Shown here: one piece after another, positions 1-8,117 of the stretch
Position numbering within the stretch: position 1 is the first letter of the stretch
How the letters are laid out: every line of letters begins with the position of its first letter
DNA from: Thiothrix sp.
Lineage (GTDB): Bacteria > Pseudomonadota > Gammaproteobacteria > Thiotrichales > Thiotrichaceae
NCBI RefSeq assembly: GCF_028714775.1
Contig: NZ_JAQTLS010000002.1
Coordinates: forward strand, 1 to 64,000
DNA: 64,000 nucleotides
Reading direction: 5' to 3'
Program-made: the position numbers and the translations under genes
Notes under the pieces: model-generated
Seen by the model: the letters and a program-made list of their open reading frames with translations, nothing else
Told to the model about the DNA's origin: nothing
Database searches by the model: none

Positions 1-15
1 GTCGTTCAAATCCAT
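1..15 (-). CDS. 5' end of an unidentified gene, cut by the window edge
   Basis: An ATG on the minus strand at 15 opens five codons (M-D-L-N-D) running off the window. A purine-rich ribosome binding site (AGGAGAG) sits a few bases upstream in the reverse complement. Too little is visible to name a product. It is divergent from the small membrane protein genes that follow, so 16-130 probably holds promoters for both directions. Confidence 0.5.
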
Positions 16-130
16 GACACTCTCCTGCTTGGTCGCTGAGAGTGGAGCAGATCCTCGGCGGGCTTTCAACCTTTCAAGGTCAGGCTTATAAAATCAATTG
101 GTTATGGTTTTTGTCGTGTACAGAGCCCGC

Positions 131-511
131 ATGATGAACGTTAAATATGCCTTGGTAGCCATCGCGCTATTCATCGTGGAAGTTATCATTGCCACCAAAC
201 TCAACAACTACCATTTCATCCGCGCCTATTTCGGTGATTTTCTGGTGGTAATCCTGCTGTATTGCCTGTTGAAAGCGGTTTACGACTTCGACCCGAAACG
301 GTTGGCAATCGGTATCTTTGCGTTCTCGGTGGTTGTGGAAGTGGCGCAATATTTTCGCATTGCCGATGTGCTGCAACTGACGGGCTGGGCGCGGGTAGTG
401 GTGGGGACGAGCTTCAGTTTCCACGATGTGCTGATGTATGCGGCGGGATGTGGAGTGGTGTATTGGGTGGATAGTCGCGGGAGAGAGGTCGGTGATAAAT
501 GTGACCGATAA
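131..511 (+). CDS. DUF2809 family small integral membrane protein
   Basis: The roughly 126-residue protein is almost entirely hydrophobic, with about four predicted transmembrane segments. It shows the family's usual features: an IATK loop after the first helix, an RAYFGDFLVV stretch, a VVEVAQYFRIADVLQ segment and a C-terminal HDVLMYAAGC helix. Function is unknown for the family. I chose the ATG at 131 (a second ATG follows at 134) because an upstream ATG at 98 adds residues unlike family N-termini. The last 11 bases overlap the next reading frame, so translation is probably coupled. A second, truncated copy of the 3' end lies at about 2918-3049. Confidence 0.75.
   Translation: MMNVKYALVAIALFIVEVIIATKLNNYHFIRAYFGDFLVVILLYCLLKAVYDFDPKRLAIGIFAFSVVVEVAQYFRIADVLQLTGWARVVVGTSFSFHDVLMYAAGCGVVYWVDSRGREVGDKCDR
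365..472 (+). repeat. Direct repeat, copy 1 (DUF2809 3' region)
   Basis: This stretch matches 2927-3034 in the same orientation, 2562 bases away, with three substitutions over 108 bases by my comparison. It lies inside the intact DUF2809 gene. Recombination between the copies would delete or loop out the genes between 0.5 and 2.9 kb. Confidence 0.85.
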
Positions 512-788
512 GAACGTGATTGCTGACGTAAAACAAACCCGTGAGCACTGGCTGTTGTATTTCACACTGCTACTGGGGTTGTTCCAATGGCTGTTATGGC
601 TAACTGGCTACGCATGGGATAGCACGCTTGCGCAATACCTGTTCCCGCCTGCGGTTGGCATCATTGGGCTGGAAACGTGGGCGCGTTTGCGGAAACACAT
701 GCCGGAGGTGGCTGTAGATGAAACTGTGTTACTGCACTGTTTGCCTGCAATGCTGGCGGGTGTACCTGTGTTATTGCAGGCATGGTGA
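501..788 (+). CDS. Hypothetical small membrane protein (about 95 aa)
   Basis: I do not recognise this protein. It has a soluble start, then about three hydrophobic segments (LLYFTLLLGLFQWLLWLTGY, an AQYLFPPAVGIIGL stretch and a C-terminal helix). A GTG at 501 overlaps the end of the DUF2809 gene and is preceded by a GAGAGAGG ribosome binding site at 481-488; a second GTG at 492 is possible. The stop overlaps the GTG of the next short frame (GTGA), so the three frames look co-translated. Alternatively this frame and the next are two halves of one decayed gene. Confidence 0.5.
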   Translation: MTDKNVIADVKQTREHWLLYFTLLLGLFQWLLWLTGYAWDSTLAQYLFPPAVGIIGLETWARLRKHMPEVAVDETVLLHCLPAMLAGVPVLLQAW

Positions 789-925
789 TATTCGTGGTCA
801 TGCTGTATGAACGGTTTGTCTCTTTGGCTTGGCACGAGGATAACCTTGTGGTGAATGGGGAGGAAATTCCGGTGAAAGCGATTGGCTGGCGTGTACCATC
901 ACCGTTTCAGGATTATGGGCGATAA
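785..925 (+). CDS. Short hypothetical frame (46 aa), possibly a C-terminal fragment
   Basis: The GTG at 785 overlaps the stop of the upstream frame (GTGA). It encodes a hydrophobic start (VIFVVMLYERF) followed by a soluble tail with NGEEIPVKAIGW and a stop at 923-925. It has no independent ribosome binding site. It reads like the cytoplasmic end of the preceding membrane protein, so it could be a coupled small protein or a piece separated by a frameshift. I cannot assign a function. Confidence 0.35.
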   Translation: MIFVVMLYERFVSLAWHEDNLVVNGEEIPVKAIGWRVPSPFQDYGR

Positions 926-936
926 GAGGCTGATGA

Positions 937-1248
937 ATGGAAATCCTGCTGGTTTTGCTCTTTATGGTTGTTTTGATAGCAGTTGGTAGCATCCCTTGCC
1001 TGCTGTTTTGGTGGTTAGCGTGGAAACTGCTGCCCAAGGCTTACGCGCTGCCGCCTTACCGGATGGTAGTACTATGCGTTACCCTATCCATTTTGACAGC
1101 AATGGTGTTAAACCTTGAACTTGAGGTTGGTGTGCTTTCTATCGCACCGCTAACGCTAGTTTTTACCCTGTTATGGTCATTGCTATTACTGCCTATTGGA
1201 ATATTCGCCAAGTATTTTTATGTCAACTATACGGGAAGGAGATCATGA
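937..1248 (+). CDS. Hypothetical three-helix membrane protein
   Basis: The 103-residue protein is dominated by hydrophobic segments at about 3-30, 43-60 and 66-92, with a short basic tail ending in TGRRS. Its family is not recognised. It starts 11 bases after the previous frame and its end overlaps the next ribosome binding site and start codon, consistent with one transcript from about 131 to 1435. No catalytic motif is visible. Confidence 0.5.
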   Translation: MEILLVLLFMVVLIAVGSIPCLLFWWLAWKLLPKAYALPPYRMVVLCVTLSILTAMVLNLELEVGVLSIAPLTLVFTLLWSLLLLPIGIFAKYFYVNYTGRRS

Positions 1249-1435
1249 TCAAAAAAACCTTGCTGACGCAACACTGCCGAAAAAACAAGGTGCAACTTAC
1301 ACCTGCCACGTGATACCAGAACCAGAGTTGGACGAGGAAACTCAAGCAACTGCGGTTAGTGGCGCAACCCACGGCTATGTGATGAAAGGAAAGGTTAGAA
1401 CTCATGGCGAGCTTCGTAAAAAAACGGCACGATAA
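1245..1435 (+). pseudogene. Small soluble protein gene with a likely -1 frameshift at an A7 run
   Basis: A strong ribosome binding site (GGAAGGAG, about 1234-1241) points to the ATG at 1245, but that frame stops after 22 codons. Reading one base back within the run of seven A at 1251-1257 joins M-I-K-K to a longer frame. That frame has protein-like composition, including HVIPEPELDEET and GYVMKGKVRTHGE, and stops at 1433-1435. The same long frame without a shift would have to start inside the upstream gene (1196 or 1220) with no ribosome binding site. The options are a real one-base deletion, slippage at the A run, or a sequencing error. Product unknown. Confidence 0.45.
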
Positions 1436-1499
1436 GGTGCGATGCCATGAATAATCAAACCTATAATATGAGCTTAATTCAACAAGGATAGATAACAAT

Positions 1500-2042
1500 A
1501 TGCAACCGATACGCAGCATCACCCTCGCAATCCTGCTCATTGCTGCCAGCCTGCTTCCCGCTTGCAACAGTACACCGACAAAGCCAGACATTAATTCTGC
1601 CGCTAATCGTGCCCCCTGTCCCATCTTGCAAACCTACAGTAAGGAAGACGAGCAATTCCTCGGCCCGCCGTTGGGTTACGCTATCCGTTCCGGCAAGTTG
1701 GCGGATGCCGAGTGCCTGCTGAAATCCGGCATCAGCCCCAATGCTTACGACCACATGGGAGAAAGCCCGCTGCGTATCGCCATTACCGCCAACAACCCCG
1801 ACATGGTGGCGTTGTTGCTCAAATACGGCGCAACAACCAATCGCCCCAGCAAGGATTTCCAGACACCCGACGGCTGCGGCAATGAAAATCCAGTGGATGT
1901 GGCCAAGGAGGTCGGCAACCCCAAAATCATTGCCCTGCTGCAAGGTGCGGAAACGGCTGGCGAATGCACCAATCGCCCGCTGGAAGAGATGAAACTGATG
2001 GAATCGGTTGACCCGATGCGCCACCCCGAAATGTACCAGTGA
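1500..2042 (+). CDS. Ankyrin-repeat lipoprotein
   Basis: The 180-residue protein begins with a lipoprotein signal peptide ending in a lipobox (LLPAC, Cys22), so it should be lipidated and anchored to a membrane facing the periplasm. Residues about 55-150 carry ankyrin-type repeats: LGYAIRSGKLADAECLLKSG, then GESPLRIAITANNPDMVALL, then NPVDVAKEVGNPKIIALLQG. Such repeats bind other proteins; the partner is unknown. Three or four further Cys residues could form disulfides. An AAGGA ribosome binding site precedes the ATG. The next gene starts 13 bases downstream, suggesting co-transcription. Confidence 0.8.
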   Translation: MQPIRSITLAILLIAASLLPACNSTPTKPDINSAANRAPCPILQTYSKEDEQFLGPPLGYAIRSGKLADAECLLKSGISPNAYDHMGESPLRIAITANNPDMVALLLKYGATTNRPSKDFQTPDGCGNENPVDVAKEVGNPKIIALLQGAETAGECTNRPLEEMKLMESVDPMRHPEMYQ

Positions 2043-2055
2043 AATAGAGTTCACT

Positions 2056-2796
2056 ATGGAAATATACGTCTATCCCATCATCGCTTTGTTATTTATCGGG
2101 ATATTCACCCGCGAAGTCATCGCGCCCGCGTCACGCAACCACTGTGACCGCCGTTGGTTAATTATGGCAAGCTCACTGGGTGTTGCTACGGTTGTTATCA
2201 CTCTGTTCATCGGGTATGTGATGGCAGATGTGATTCGGGAAAATGCGCTCTTCAACGCTAGCGAGGTATTACCCGATGTAATGGTTGGTATTTTAAGTTT
2301 TTTGCTGACCAGTTTTGTATTCTACTGGTGGCATCGGGCAACCCATTACTCTGATCTGCTGTGGCGGGTGTTTCACCAATTGCATCACAGTGCCAGACGG
2401 GTGGAAGCGTTAACCGCATTCTATGCGCACCCACTCGATACCGCAGCGGCAGTGCTGATCAGTGCGTTTTCCAGCTATGTTGTGTTGGGGGCAAGCCCGC
2501 TGGCGGCGGCAATCGCGCTATTGATTACTGGGACATTTGATTTGTTTTTGCATAGTGACATGTGTACTCCACGATGGTTGGGCTATTTCATCCAACGCCC
2601 GGAAATGCACACAGTCCATCACGAACGCGGGCATCATGCGCAAAACTACGGCTTGCCAGTATGGGATGGGTTGTTCGGGACATCGTGCAATCCAGAGGAA
2701 CGGCGACTGGATTTGGGGTTCGATTCCGAAAAAAGCGAGCGGTTAACTGATATGCTGTTATGCCGCGATGTGCATAAAACCAGTGCAGGAAATTAA
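2056..2796 (+). CDS. Fatty acid hydroxylase / sterol desaturase family di-iron membrane protein
   Basis: The 246-residue integral membrane protein has the histidine clusters of the fatty acid hydroxylase superfamily: WWHRATH, FHQLHH and HTVHHERGHHAQN, which bind a di-iron centre used to hydroxylate or desaturate lipids with O2. The spacing, with hydrophobic segments between the second and third cluster, fits the family. I chose the ATG at 2056 because it starts directly on a hydrophobic helix just after the upstream stop. The substrate cannot be deduced; bacterial members act on lipids, carotenoids or sterol-like molecules. Confidence 0.85.
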   Translation: MEIYVYPIIALLFIGIFTREVIAPASRNHCDRRWLIMASSLGVATVVITLFIGYVMADVIRENALFNASEVLPDVMVGILSFLLTSFVFYWWHRATHYSDLLWRVFHQLHHSARRVEALTAFYAHPLDTAAAVLISAFSSYVVLGASPLAAAIALLITGTFDLFLHSDMCTPRWLGYFIQRPEMHTVHHERGHHAQNYGLPVWDGLFGTSCNPEERRLDLGFDSEKSERLTDMLLCRDVHKTSAGN

Positions 2797-2799
2797 TCC

Positions 2800-2917
2800 A
2801 TGACCCTAGTCATCAACCTCGCGAAAAAAGCCAAAATTCCGTTCAAGGTACACGAATAAGCCCACTACGGTCTGTGAAGCAGCGTAAAAACTCGGCCTTC
2901 CGCCCACGCAGTTGTTC
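2800..2917 (+). pseudogene. Remnant of a YbaK-type Cys-tRNA(Pro) deacylase gene
   Basis: The first 19 codons after the ATG at 2800 encode MTLVINLAKKAKIPFKVHE, the typical N-terminus of YbaK/EbsC proteins that hydrolyse mischarged Cys-tRNA(Pro). The frame then hits TAA. Scattered YbaK-like words continue in shifted frames (YGL, EAA, KLGLPPTQLF) up to about 2917. A central part is missing and at least two frame disruptions are present, so no deacylase can be made. At about 2918 the sequence switches to a DUF2809 tail. Confidence 0.65.
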
Positions 2918-3049
2918 CGGCTGGCGGATGTGCTGCAACTGACGGGCTGGGCGCGGGTGGTGGTGGGGACGAGCTTCAGTTTCCACGATGTGCTGGTGTA
3001 TGCGGCGGGATGTGGAGTGGTGTATTGGCTGGATATGCAAGGCGATTAG
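2918..3049 (+). pseudogene. Truncated second copy of the DUF2809 gene 3' end
   Basis: From about 2918 an open frame encodes RLADVLQLTGWARVVVG and continues to a TAG at 3047-3049. This is the C-terminal third of the DUF2809 protein encoded at 131-511. It has no start codon or N-terminal helices. The DNA match to the functional copy is almost perfect over about 108 bases, so the duplication is recent or is kept uniform by gene conversion. It is fused directly to the ybaK remnant. Confidence 0.8.
2927..3034 (+). repeat. Direct repeat, copy 2 (in the chimeric pseudogene)
   Basis: Partner of the repeat at 365-472. The left boundary lies near the junction with the ybaK remnant at about 2918. The right boundary coincides with the divergent last codons of the two DUF2809 frames. 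Confidence 0.85.
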
Positions 3050-3162
3050 CGGGTGTGCCTGCCCAACTACCCATAACTTTTACGGTTCAAGTATGCCATT
3101 ATCGCCGATGATCTGGTTCAATCTGTATTGATAACAATGTTTAACCGAGAAGGAATGTGAAC

Positions 3163-3354
3163 ATGAAATATCTCTTTTCTGGCCTGTTGGCGCTGCTTTT
3201 TTCAACATTGGTAGGTTGTTACGCAAGTAACCCTCTGCCTCCCGGTGGTGGGATTGCTTGCACCCAAGAAGCCAAAATGTGCCCCGATGGCAGTGCGGTA
3301 GGTCGTACTGGCCCACATTGCGAGTTTGCCCCTTGCCCAGCAGCCAAGCCTTGA
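3163..3354 (+). CDS. Small Cys-rich lipoprotein
   Basis: The precursor is about 63 residues. It has a signal peptide ending in a lipobox (TLVGC), so the mature protein is a lipid-anchored peptide of about 44 residues. The mature part holds the short motif CPDGSAVGRTGPHCEFAPCP, which recurs in small proteobacterial exported proteins; three or four Cys residues there could pair. The ATG at 3163 lies 8 bases after a GAGAAGGA ribosome binding site; a GTG at 3157 is in the same frame. Function unknown. Confidence 0.7.
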   Translation: MKYLFSGLLALLFSTLVGCYASNPLPPGGGIACTQEAKMCPDGSAVGRTGPHCEFAPCPAAKP

Positions 3355-3385
3355 TTTGGGCTAACATAACCCGTGAGCCGTTGAT

Positions 3386-3709
3386 ATGCCTGAAAATACT
3401 TATTCCTTGGGTTGGAGCATCGTGTTCTGGCTGTTGTGGTCGGTTGGCGTGCTGGTTTTGCTGCTGTTCGGCGGTTTTCTGCTGCTAACGGCAATGGATG
3501 CGCCGCTGGCTGTTGGCTGGAATGGCTTGGTGGTGCTGGCGGAAGGTTTTCTGCTATTCAAAACCGCGCGGCATTTTGCACGCAAGGATAAACCGGCCTC
3601 CGAACTGCTGTTGTTGGTTGCGGTCGCCGCCATTGGCATTCCGCTGCTGGCAACGGGTGGCTGCATCATGCTCGATAATATGGGTGGTAGTATGCGCATT
3701 GCGGGGTAA
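3386..3709 (+). CDS. Hypothetical membrane protein upstream of the Lgt-like gene
   Basis: The 107-residue protein has three hydrophobic segments (about 9-36, 43-58, 72-94), with a short basic cytoplasmic-type loop (ARKDKPAS) before the last. Its family is not recognised. It ends six bases before the GTG of the Lgt-like gene, so it is probably the first gene of a three-gene unit with the Lgt-like and radical SAM proteins. It may be an accessory membrane subunit of that pair; this is inference from spacing only. Confidence 0.55.
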   Translation: MPENTYSLGWSIVFWLLWSVGVLVLLLFGGFLLLTAMDAPLAVGWNGLVVLAEGFLLFKTARHFARKDKPASELLLLVAVAAIGIPLLATGGCIMLDNMGGSMRIAG

Positions 3710-3715
3710 ACCAGT

Positions 3716-4414
3716 GTGATTATCCACTTTGTGTTTGATTTGCTGGCGCTGGCAAGCAGTGTGCTGGTGAGTTTCTGGTTTCGGCGTAAGGTCGGGCTGG
3801 CACGTCCGGCGGGGATCACGCAGCCATCGCAACACCATTACTACCTGCTGGCTTTGCTGTTCGGGCTGGTGGCGGGTAGCACGCTGTTTGGCACGCTGAA
3901 CCTGCATCTGGCGGGGCAAAGCGGGGTTGCCAAAAGCATGTTGGGCGGCGTATTCGGTGCAATCGTAGCGGCGGAAACCTTCAAGCATTTTGCCGGAATC
4001 CGCCAGTCGACCGGGCTGTATTTTGTCCCCGGCCTGATCATGCTAATTGCGGTCGGGCGTATTGGTTGCTTCCTCGCCGGATTGCCCGATTTTACTTACG
4101 GCACGGAAACCAGCCTGCCGTGGGGTGTGGATTTCGGCGATGGCATTCGACGCCATCCGGTGCAATTGTATGAAACCTTTACCATGTTCGCCCTCCTTGC
4201 CGTGTTGCTGGTCAGTTACCCCCGTCAGCCTGCTTTCTGGCAACGGCAAGGGTTTTACGTGTTCGTGCTGGTGTATGCAGGGCAACGTTTCGCGTGGGAA
4301 TTCATCAAGCCCTATCCACCCGTGCTGGCAGGTCTGAACCTGTTCCAGTGGATCAGTCTGGCGCTGATCGTTTACGCGCTGTTCATGCTCAACCGGAGTC
4401 AGAATCATGGGTAA
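3716..4414 (+). CDS. Lgt-like (prolipoprotein diacylglyceryl transferase family) membrane protein
   Basis: The 232-residue polytopic protein resembles the Lgt superfamily, which moves the diacylglycerol part of phosphatidylglycerol onto acceptors. Visible hallmarks are GRIGCFLAGLPDFTYG (about 116-131), followed by WGVDF and RHPVQLYE (about 147-154), then more helices. The canonical Lgt signature has Asn where this protein has Cys in GRIGC, so it belongs to the divergent Lgt-like branch and may not lipidate lipoproteins. It starts with GTG and overlaps the radical SAM gene by 8 bases, which argues for a shared pathway acting on lipids. Confidence 0.75.
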   Translation: MIIHFVFDLLALASSVLVSFWFRRKVGLARPAGITQPSQHHYYLLALLFGLVAGSTLFGTLNLHLAGQSGVAKSMLGGVFGAIVAAETFKHFAGIRQSTGLYFVPGLIMLIAVGRIGCFLAGLPDFTYGTETSLPWGVDFGDGIRRHPVQLYETFTMFALLAVLLVSYPRQPAFWQRQGFYVFVLVYAGQRFAWEFIKPYPPVLAGLNLFQWISLALIVYALFMLNRSQNHG

Positions 4415-5774
4415 CAAAGCCCGCCCCTACATCTTCTACGGTCAGACCCAATCGCTGTGTGAGGAATGCCTCGCGGTTGTGCCTGCCAAAATCCTGTTCC
4501 AGCACGGCAATGTGTATTACCAGAAACGTTGCGCGGAACACGGCGTGCAAAAGATGCTGATTTCCACCGACATTGCGTATTACAAGCGCTGCAAGGAATA
4601 CCTGAAACCCGGCGACATGCCGCAAGCCTTCCAGACCGAAATCAAGCAAGGTTGCCCGCACGATTGCGGCTTATGCCCCGACCACGAACAGCATTCCTGT
4701 CTGGCGCTGTTTGAAATCATCGACGAATGCAATATGCACTGCCCAGTGTGTTTCGCAAACTCCGCACCCGGCATGGGCAATCCGCGCAGCATGGAAGAGA
4801 TCGAAACTATGCTGCAAACCCTGTTGGCGAGCGAACAGCAACCCGATCTGGTGCAAGTTTCCGGTGGCGAACCGACCTTGCACCCGCAATTGATGGACAT
4901 CCTGCGCCGTCTCAAAGCCAGCCCGATCCGCCACTTGATGCTCAATACCAACGGCATCCGCATTGCCCGCGACCCGCATTTGGTGGAAGAACTCGCGACC
5001 CTCAAACCGGGTTTCGAGGTTTACCTGCAATTCGACTCACTCAAGGTAGAAGCTCTGCAAAACTTGCGCGGGCAGGATATGCGCAAGATTCGTCAGCAAG
5101 CCTTGGAAAAACTGGAGCAGCACAATATTTCCACCACACTAGTGTGCGTGATCCGCAAGGGTGTGAATGACGATGAAATCGGCGAAATTATCCAGTTTGC
5201 CCAGCAATGGAAATGTGTGCGCGGCATTACCTTCCAGCCAGTGCAAGACGCTGGGCGCAACGACGGCGACGAGCCAGTGAATCGGATTACCTTGAGCGAA
5301 ATCCGCACCCGTATTGTCGAAGCGGATAACCCGTTTGGCGATGAAGACATGATCCCGCTGCCCTGTCACCCGGAAAACATTTCCATCGGTTACGGTATCA
5401 AGCTGGGTGGGGAAATTGTGCCCGTGACAGGCTTGTTACCGCGTGAAGAGCTGCTCAAAGGCGTGGATAACACCATTACCTTTGAAAAAAGTGCGGGTCT
5501 GAAAGACGCTTTTCTGAAACTGTTTTCACTGGATGCGTGTAGCGAACAGACTACGGAAAACCTGCAAACCATGCTGTGTTGCCTGCCGCGCATCCAAAGC
5601 GAAGGGCTGACTTACGACAACGTGTTCCGCATCGTGATCATGGCGTTTATGGACAAATACGACTTTGATCTGGGTTCGGTGAAACGTTCTTGCACGCATT
5701 TCGTCGAACCAAACGGGAAAATATACCCGTTTGATACGTGGAATTTGTTCTACCGCGATAAAGTCAGAGGGTAA
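4407..5774 (+). CDS. Radical SAM protein of the MJ0619/tetraether-lipid-synthase (Tes) type
   Basis: The 455-residue protein has an N-terminal Cys pair (CEEC, about 15-18), a second cluster [11 protein letters not shown] (about 79-89), and the radical SAM motif CNMHCPVC (about 107-114) that holds the [4Fe-4S] cluster cleaving S-adenosylmethionine. [10 protein letters not shown] follows as the SAM-binding GGE motif. This arrangement of extra Cys clusters before the radical motif is typical of the MJ0619/Tes group, whose archaeal members couple lipid tails. Many bacterial relatives have unknown substrates. The gene overlaps the Lgt-like gene by 8 bases and its 3' end overlaps purT convergently by 11 bases. 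Confidence 0.8.
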   Translation: MGNKARPYIFYGQTQSLCEECLAVVPAKILFQHGNVYYQKRCAEHGVQKMLISTDIAYYKRCKEYLKPGDMPQAFQTEIKQGCPHDCGLCPDHEQHSCLALFEIIDECNMHCPVCFANSAPGMGNPRSMEEIETMLQTLLASEQQPDLVQVSGGEPTLHPQLMDILRRLKASPIRHLMLNTNGIRIARDPHLVEELATLKPGFEVYLQFDSLKVEALQNLRGQDMRKIRQQALEKLEQHNISTTLVCVIRKGVNDDEIGEIIQFAQQWKCVRGITFQPVQDAGRNDGDEPVNRITLSEIRTRIVEADNPFGDEDMIPLPCHPENISIGYGIKLGGEIVPVTGLLPREELLKGVDNTITFEKSAGLKDAFLKLFSLDACSEQTTENLQTMLCCLPRIQSEGLTYDNVFRIVIMAFMDKYDFDLGSVKRSCTHFVEPNGKIYPFDTWNLFYRDKVRG

Positions 5775-6960
5775 CGGGTTTCACGCGGCTTGCTGCTTCC
5801 GCCGCCCGCGCCCGTGCTTCGTCGGTATCTTTGCCGCGAGCCAATGCTACGCCCATGCGCCTGCGGGTGAAGGATTCTGGCTTGCCGAATAAACGGATGT
5901 CTGTTTCCGGCACTTGTAAGGCTTCTGCCACGCCGTCAAAGGCAATGCCCAGCGCATCCGCCCCGCCGTAAATTACCGCACTTGCACCCGTGGAATGCAG
6001 CGCGGTATTGACCGGCAAGCCCAAAATGGCACGGGCGTGTAACTCGAATTCGTTTTGGAACTGGGTTGCCATCGTGACCATGCCGGTGTCGTGCGGGCGT
6101 GGGCTGACTTCTGAGAACCACACGTCATCGCCCTTGACGAACAATTCCACCCCGAACAAACCGCGTCCGCCGAGGTTAGCCGTGATTTTTTCGGCGATGT
6201 CCTGCGCTTTTGCCAATGCGCTGTCGGTCATCGGTTGTGACTGCCAGCTTTCGACATAATCGCCTTTGACCTGCCGATGCCCGATGGGGGCGCAGTAGTG
6301 GGTTTCGATTTCGCCGTTTGCGCCGCGAGCGCGTACCGTCAACAAGGTGATTTCGTAGTCGAAGTGGATGCACTCTTCCACGATCACGCGCCCGTGATTG
6401 ACGCGGCCTGCGGACAGCGCGTATTCCCAAGCGGCTTCTACCTCATCCGCGCTTTTGAGCATGGATTGGCCTTTGCCGGAGGAGGACATCACGGGTTTGA
6501 CGAAACACGGGTAGCCCACGTCGTCTGCCGCCGCTTGCATTTCAGCCAAGCTGGAAGCGAAATGGTAACGCGAAGTCGGTAAACCCAATTCTTCCGCAGC
6601 CAAACGGCGGATGCCTTCGCGGTTCATGGTCAATTGCGCAGCGCGGGCAGTGGGGATCACTTCGGCAAGTCCGGCGGCTTCAATCGCGGCGAGTTCGTCG
6701 GTGGCAATCGCTTCGATTTCCGGCACGATCAACTGCGGTTTTTCGGCTTCCACCAAGGCGCGTAACGCTGCCGGGTCTGCCATGTTGATGCTGTGGAAAC
6801 GGTGCGCAACCTGATGCCCCGGCGCGTTCGGGTAACGGTCAACCGCGATGACTTCCACGCCGAGGCGTTGCAGGGCGATGATGACTTCCTTGCCGAGTTC
6901 ACCGCTGCCGAGCAGCATCACACGGGTGGCGGATGGGGAAAGCGGGGTTCCGATGCGCAT
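5764..6960 (-). CDS. purT: Formate-dependent phosphoribosylglycinamide formyltransferase
   Basis: PurT makes formyl-GAR from GAR, formate and ATP, the folate-independent route for the third step of purine synthesis in the cytoplasm. The 398-residue ATP-grasp protein starts with [20 protein letters not shown] and shows the GSGELGKE and [16 protein letters not shown] segments and a C-terminal [13 protein letters not shown] metal-binding stretch. I chose the ATG at 6960 because it follows a GGAGG site by about 7 bases; the upstream in-frame residues are unlike the family. Length and motifs are complete. Confidence 0.95.
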   Translation of the reverse strand: MRIGTPLSPSATRVMLLGSGELGKEVIIALQRLGVEVIAVDRYPNAPGHQVAHRFHSINMADPAALRALVEAEKPQLIVPEIEAIATDELAAIEAAGLAEVIPTARAAQLTMNREGIRRLAAEELGLPTSRYHFASSLAEMQAAADDVGYPCFVKPVMSSSGKGQSMLKSADEVEAAWEYALSAGRVNHGRVIVEECIHFDYEITLLTVRARGANGEIETHYCAPIGHRQVKGDYVESWQSQPMTDSALAKAQDIAEKITANLGGRGLFGVELFVKGDDVWFSEVSPRPHDTGMVTMATQFQNEFELHARAILGLPVNTALHSTGASAVIYGGADALGIAFDGVAEALQVPETDIRLFGKPESFTRRRMGVALARGKDTDEARARAAEAASRVKPVTL

Positions 6961-7073
6961 TTGAGTCCTCCGGGGCAACAGGTACGGGAAAATTCTGGAG
7001 AATAGCACAAGCCGCCCCGGCGCGTTAAAATCCAGCCACACAATTATTTACCCTATTTGGAAGGACGACAGGC

Positions 7074-8117
7074 ATGGCTTACACGGTAATAGTACAACCC
7101 TCTGGGCACACATTTCAGGCAGAAGAAAACGAACTCATTCTGGAAGCAGGGCTGCGCCAAGGCGTGGCGTTAACCTACGGTTGCCGGGGCGGATTCTGCG
7201 GTTCGTGCGCTGCCACCGTGCTTAGTGGGGGTGTGTATTACCCCAATGGCGCACCTAAAGGTTTAGCCGCCGCCGATCAGGAAAACGGTAAAACCTTCCT
7301 GTGCATGGCGTGTGCTGACGGCGATGTGACGCTGGATATGCCGCAACTCAGTGCTGCTGCGCCCGACATCGAAGTTAAAGTTTTGCCAACACGGGTGGAA
7401 AAGATGCGCAAGCTGGCGGATGACGTGATGGAACTGACCCTGAAAATGCCGGAATCCGAACGCCTGCGCTTCCTTGCGGGACAATACATCGACATCCTGC
7501 TGAAAGACGGCAAACGGCGTGGTTTCTCGCTGGCGAATGCGCCCAGTGATGACCAGTATCTCGAATTGCATGTCCGTCACGTACCGGGTGGGCAATTTAC
7601 TGGCTACGTGTTCAACGAAATGCAGGAAAAGGCCATCCTGCGCATCGAAGGCCCGTTGGGCAGTTTCTACATCCATGATTCCAAGCGCCCGCTGATTTTG
7701 ATCGGCGGCGGTACGGGCTTTGCCCCATTGAAAGGGATGCTGGAACAACTGATGGCGCAAGGGCTGGATAAGCCGGTACACCTGTATTGGGGCGTGCGGG
7801 CAAAAGAGGACTTGTATATGGATAGTGTGGTGCGTAGCTGGGTTGCCAAGCATCCGCAACTGACTTACGTGCCAGTGTTGTCCGCGCCACACGCCGACGA
7901 CCAGTGGGAAGGGCGCACGGGTTGGGTACATGCCGCTGCTGCTGCCGATTTCCCGGATATGTCTGGCTATGACGTTTACTTGAGTGGCCCGCCGCCAATG
8001 GTGCAAGCCGCCAAAGCCGCGTTTTTGGCACAAGGTTTGCCGGAAGCACAATTGTTTTTCGATTCGTTTGAATACAGCCCCGACACGCTCAAAGTCATGC
8101 AGGAAAACCAGTCATGA
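7074..8117 (+). CDS. Ferredoxin-type NAD(P)H reductase (CDP-6-deoxy-glucoseen reductase-like)
   Basis: The 347-residue protein has an N-terminal plant-type [2Fe-2S] domain with CRGGFCGSC (about 37-45) and a fourth Cys in FLCMAC (near 78). A flavin-binding domain follows with GQYIDI and RGFSLANAP, then a nucleotide-binding domain with LIGGGTGFAPLKGML and a terminal FFDSFEY. It should pass electrons from NAD(P)H through flavin to the iron-sulfur cluster. Gammaproteobacterial copies are often named after CDP-glucoseen reductase without sugar genes nearby, as here, so the true partner is unknown. It overlaps the HIT gene by 4 bases. Confidence 0.85.
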   Translation: MAYTVIVQPSGHTFQAEENELILEAGLRQGVALTYGCRGGFCGSCAATVLSGGVYYPNGAPKGLAAADQENGKTFLCMACADGDVTLDMPQLSAAAPDIEVKVLPTRVEKMRKLADDVMELTLKMPESERLRFLAGQYIDILLKDGKRRGFSLANAPSDDQYLELHVRHVPGGQFTGYVFNEMQEKAILRIEGPLGSFYIHDSKRPLILIGGGTGFAPLKGMLEQLMAQGLDKPVHLYWGVRAKEDLYMDSVVRSWVAKHPQLTYVPVLSAPHADDQWEGRTGWVHAAAAADFPDMSGYDVYLSGPPPMVQAAKAAFLAQGLPEAQLFFDSFEYSPDTLKVMQENQS

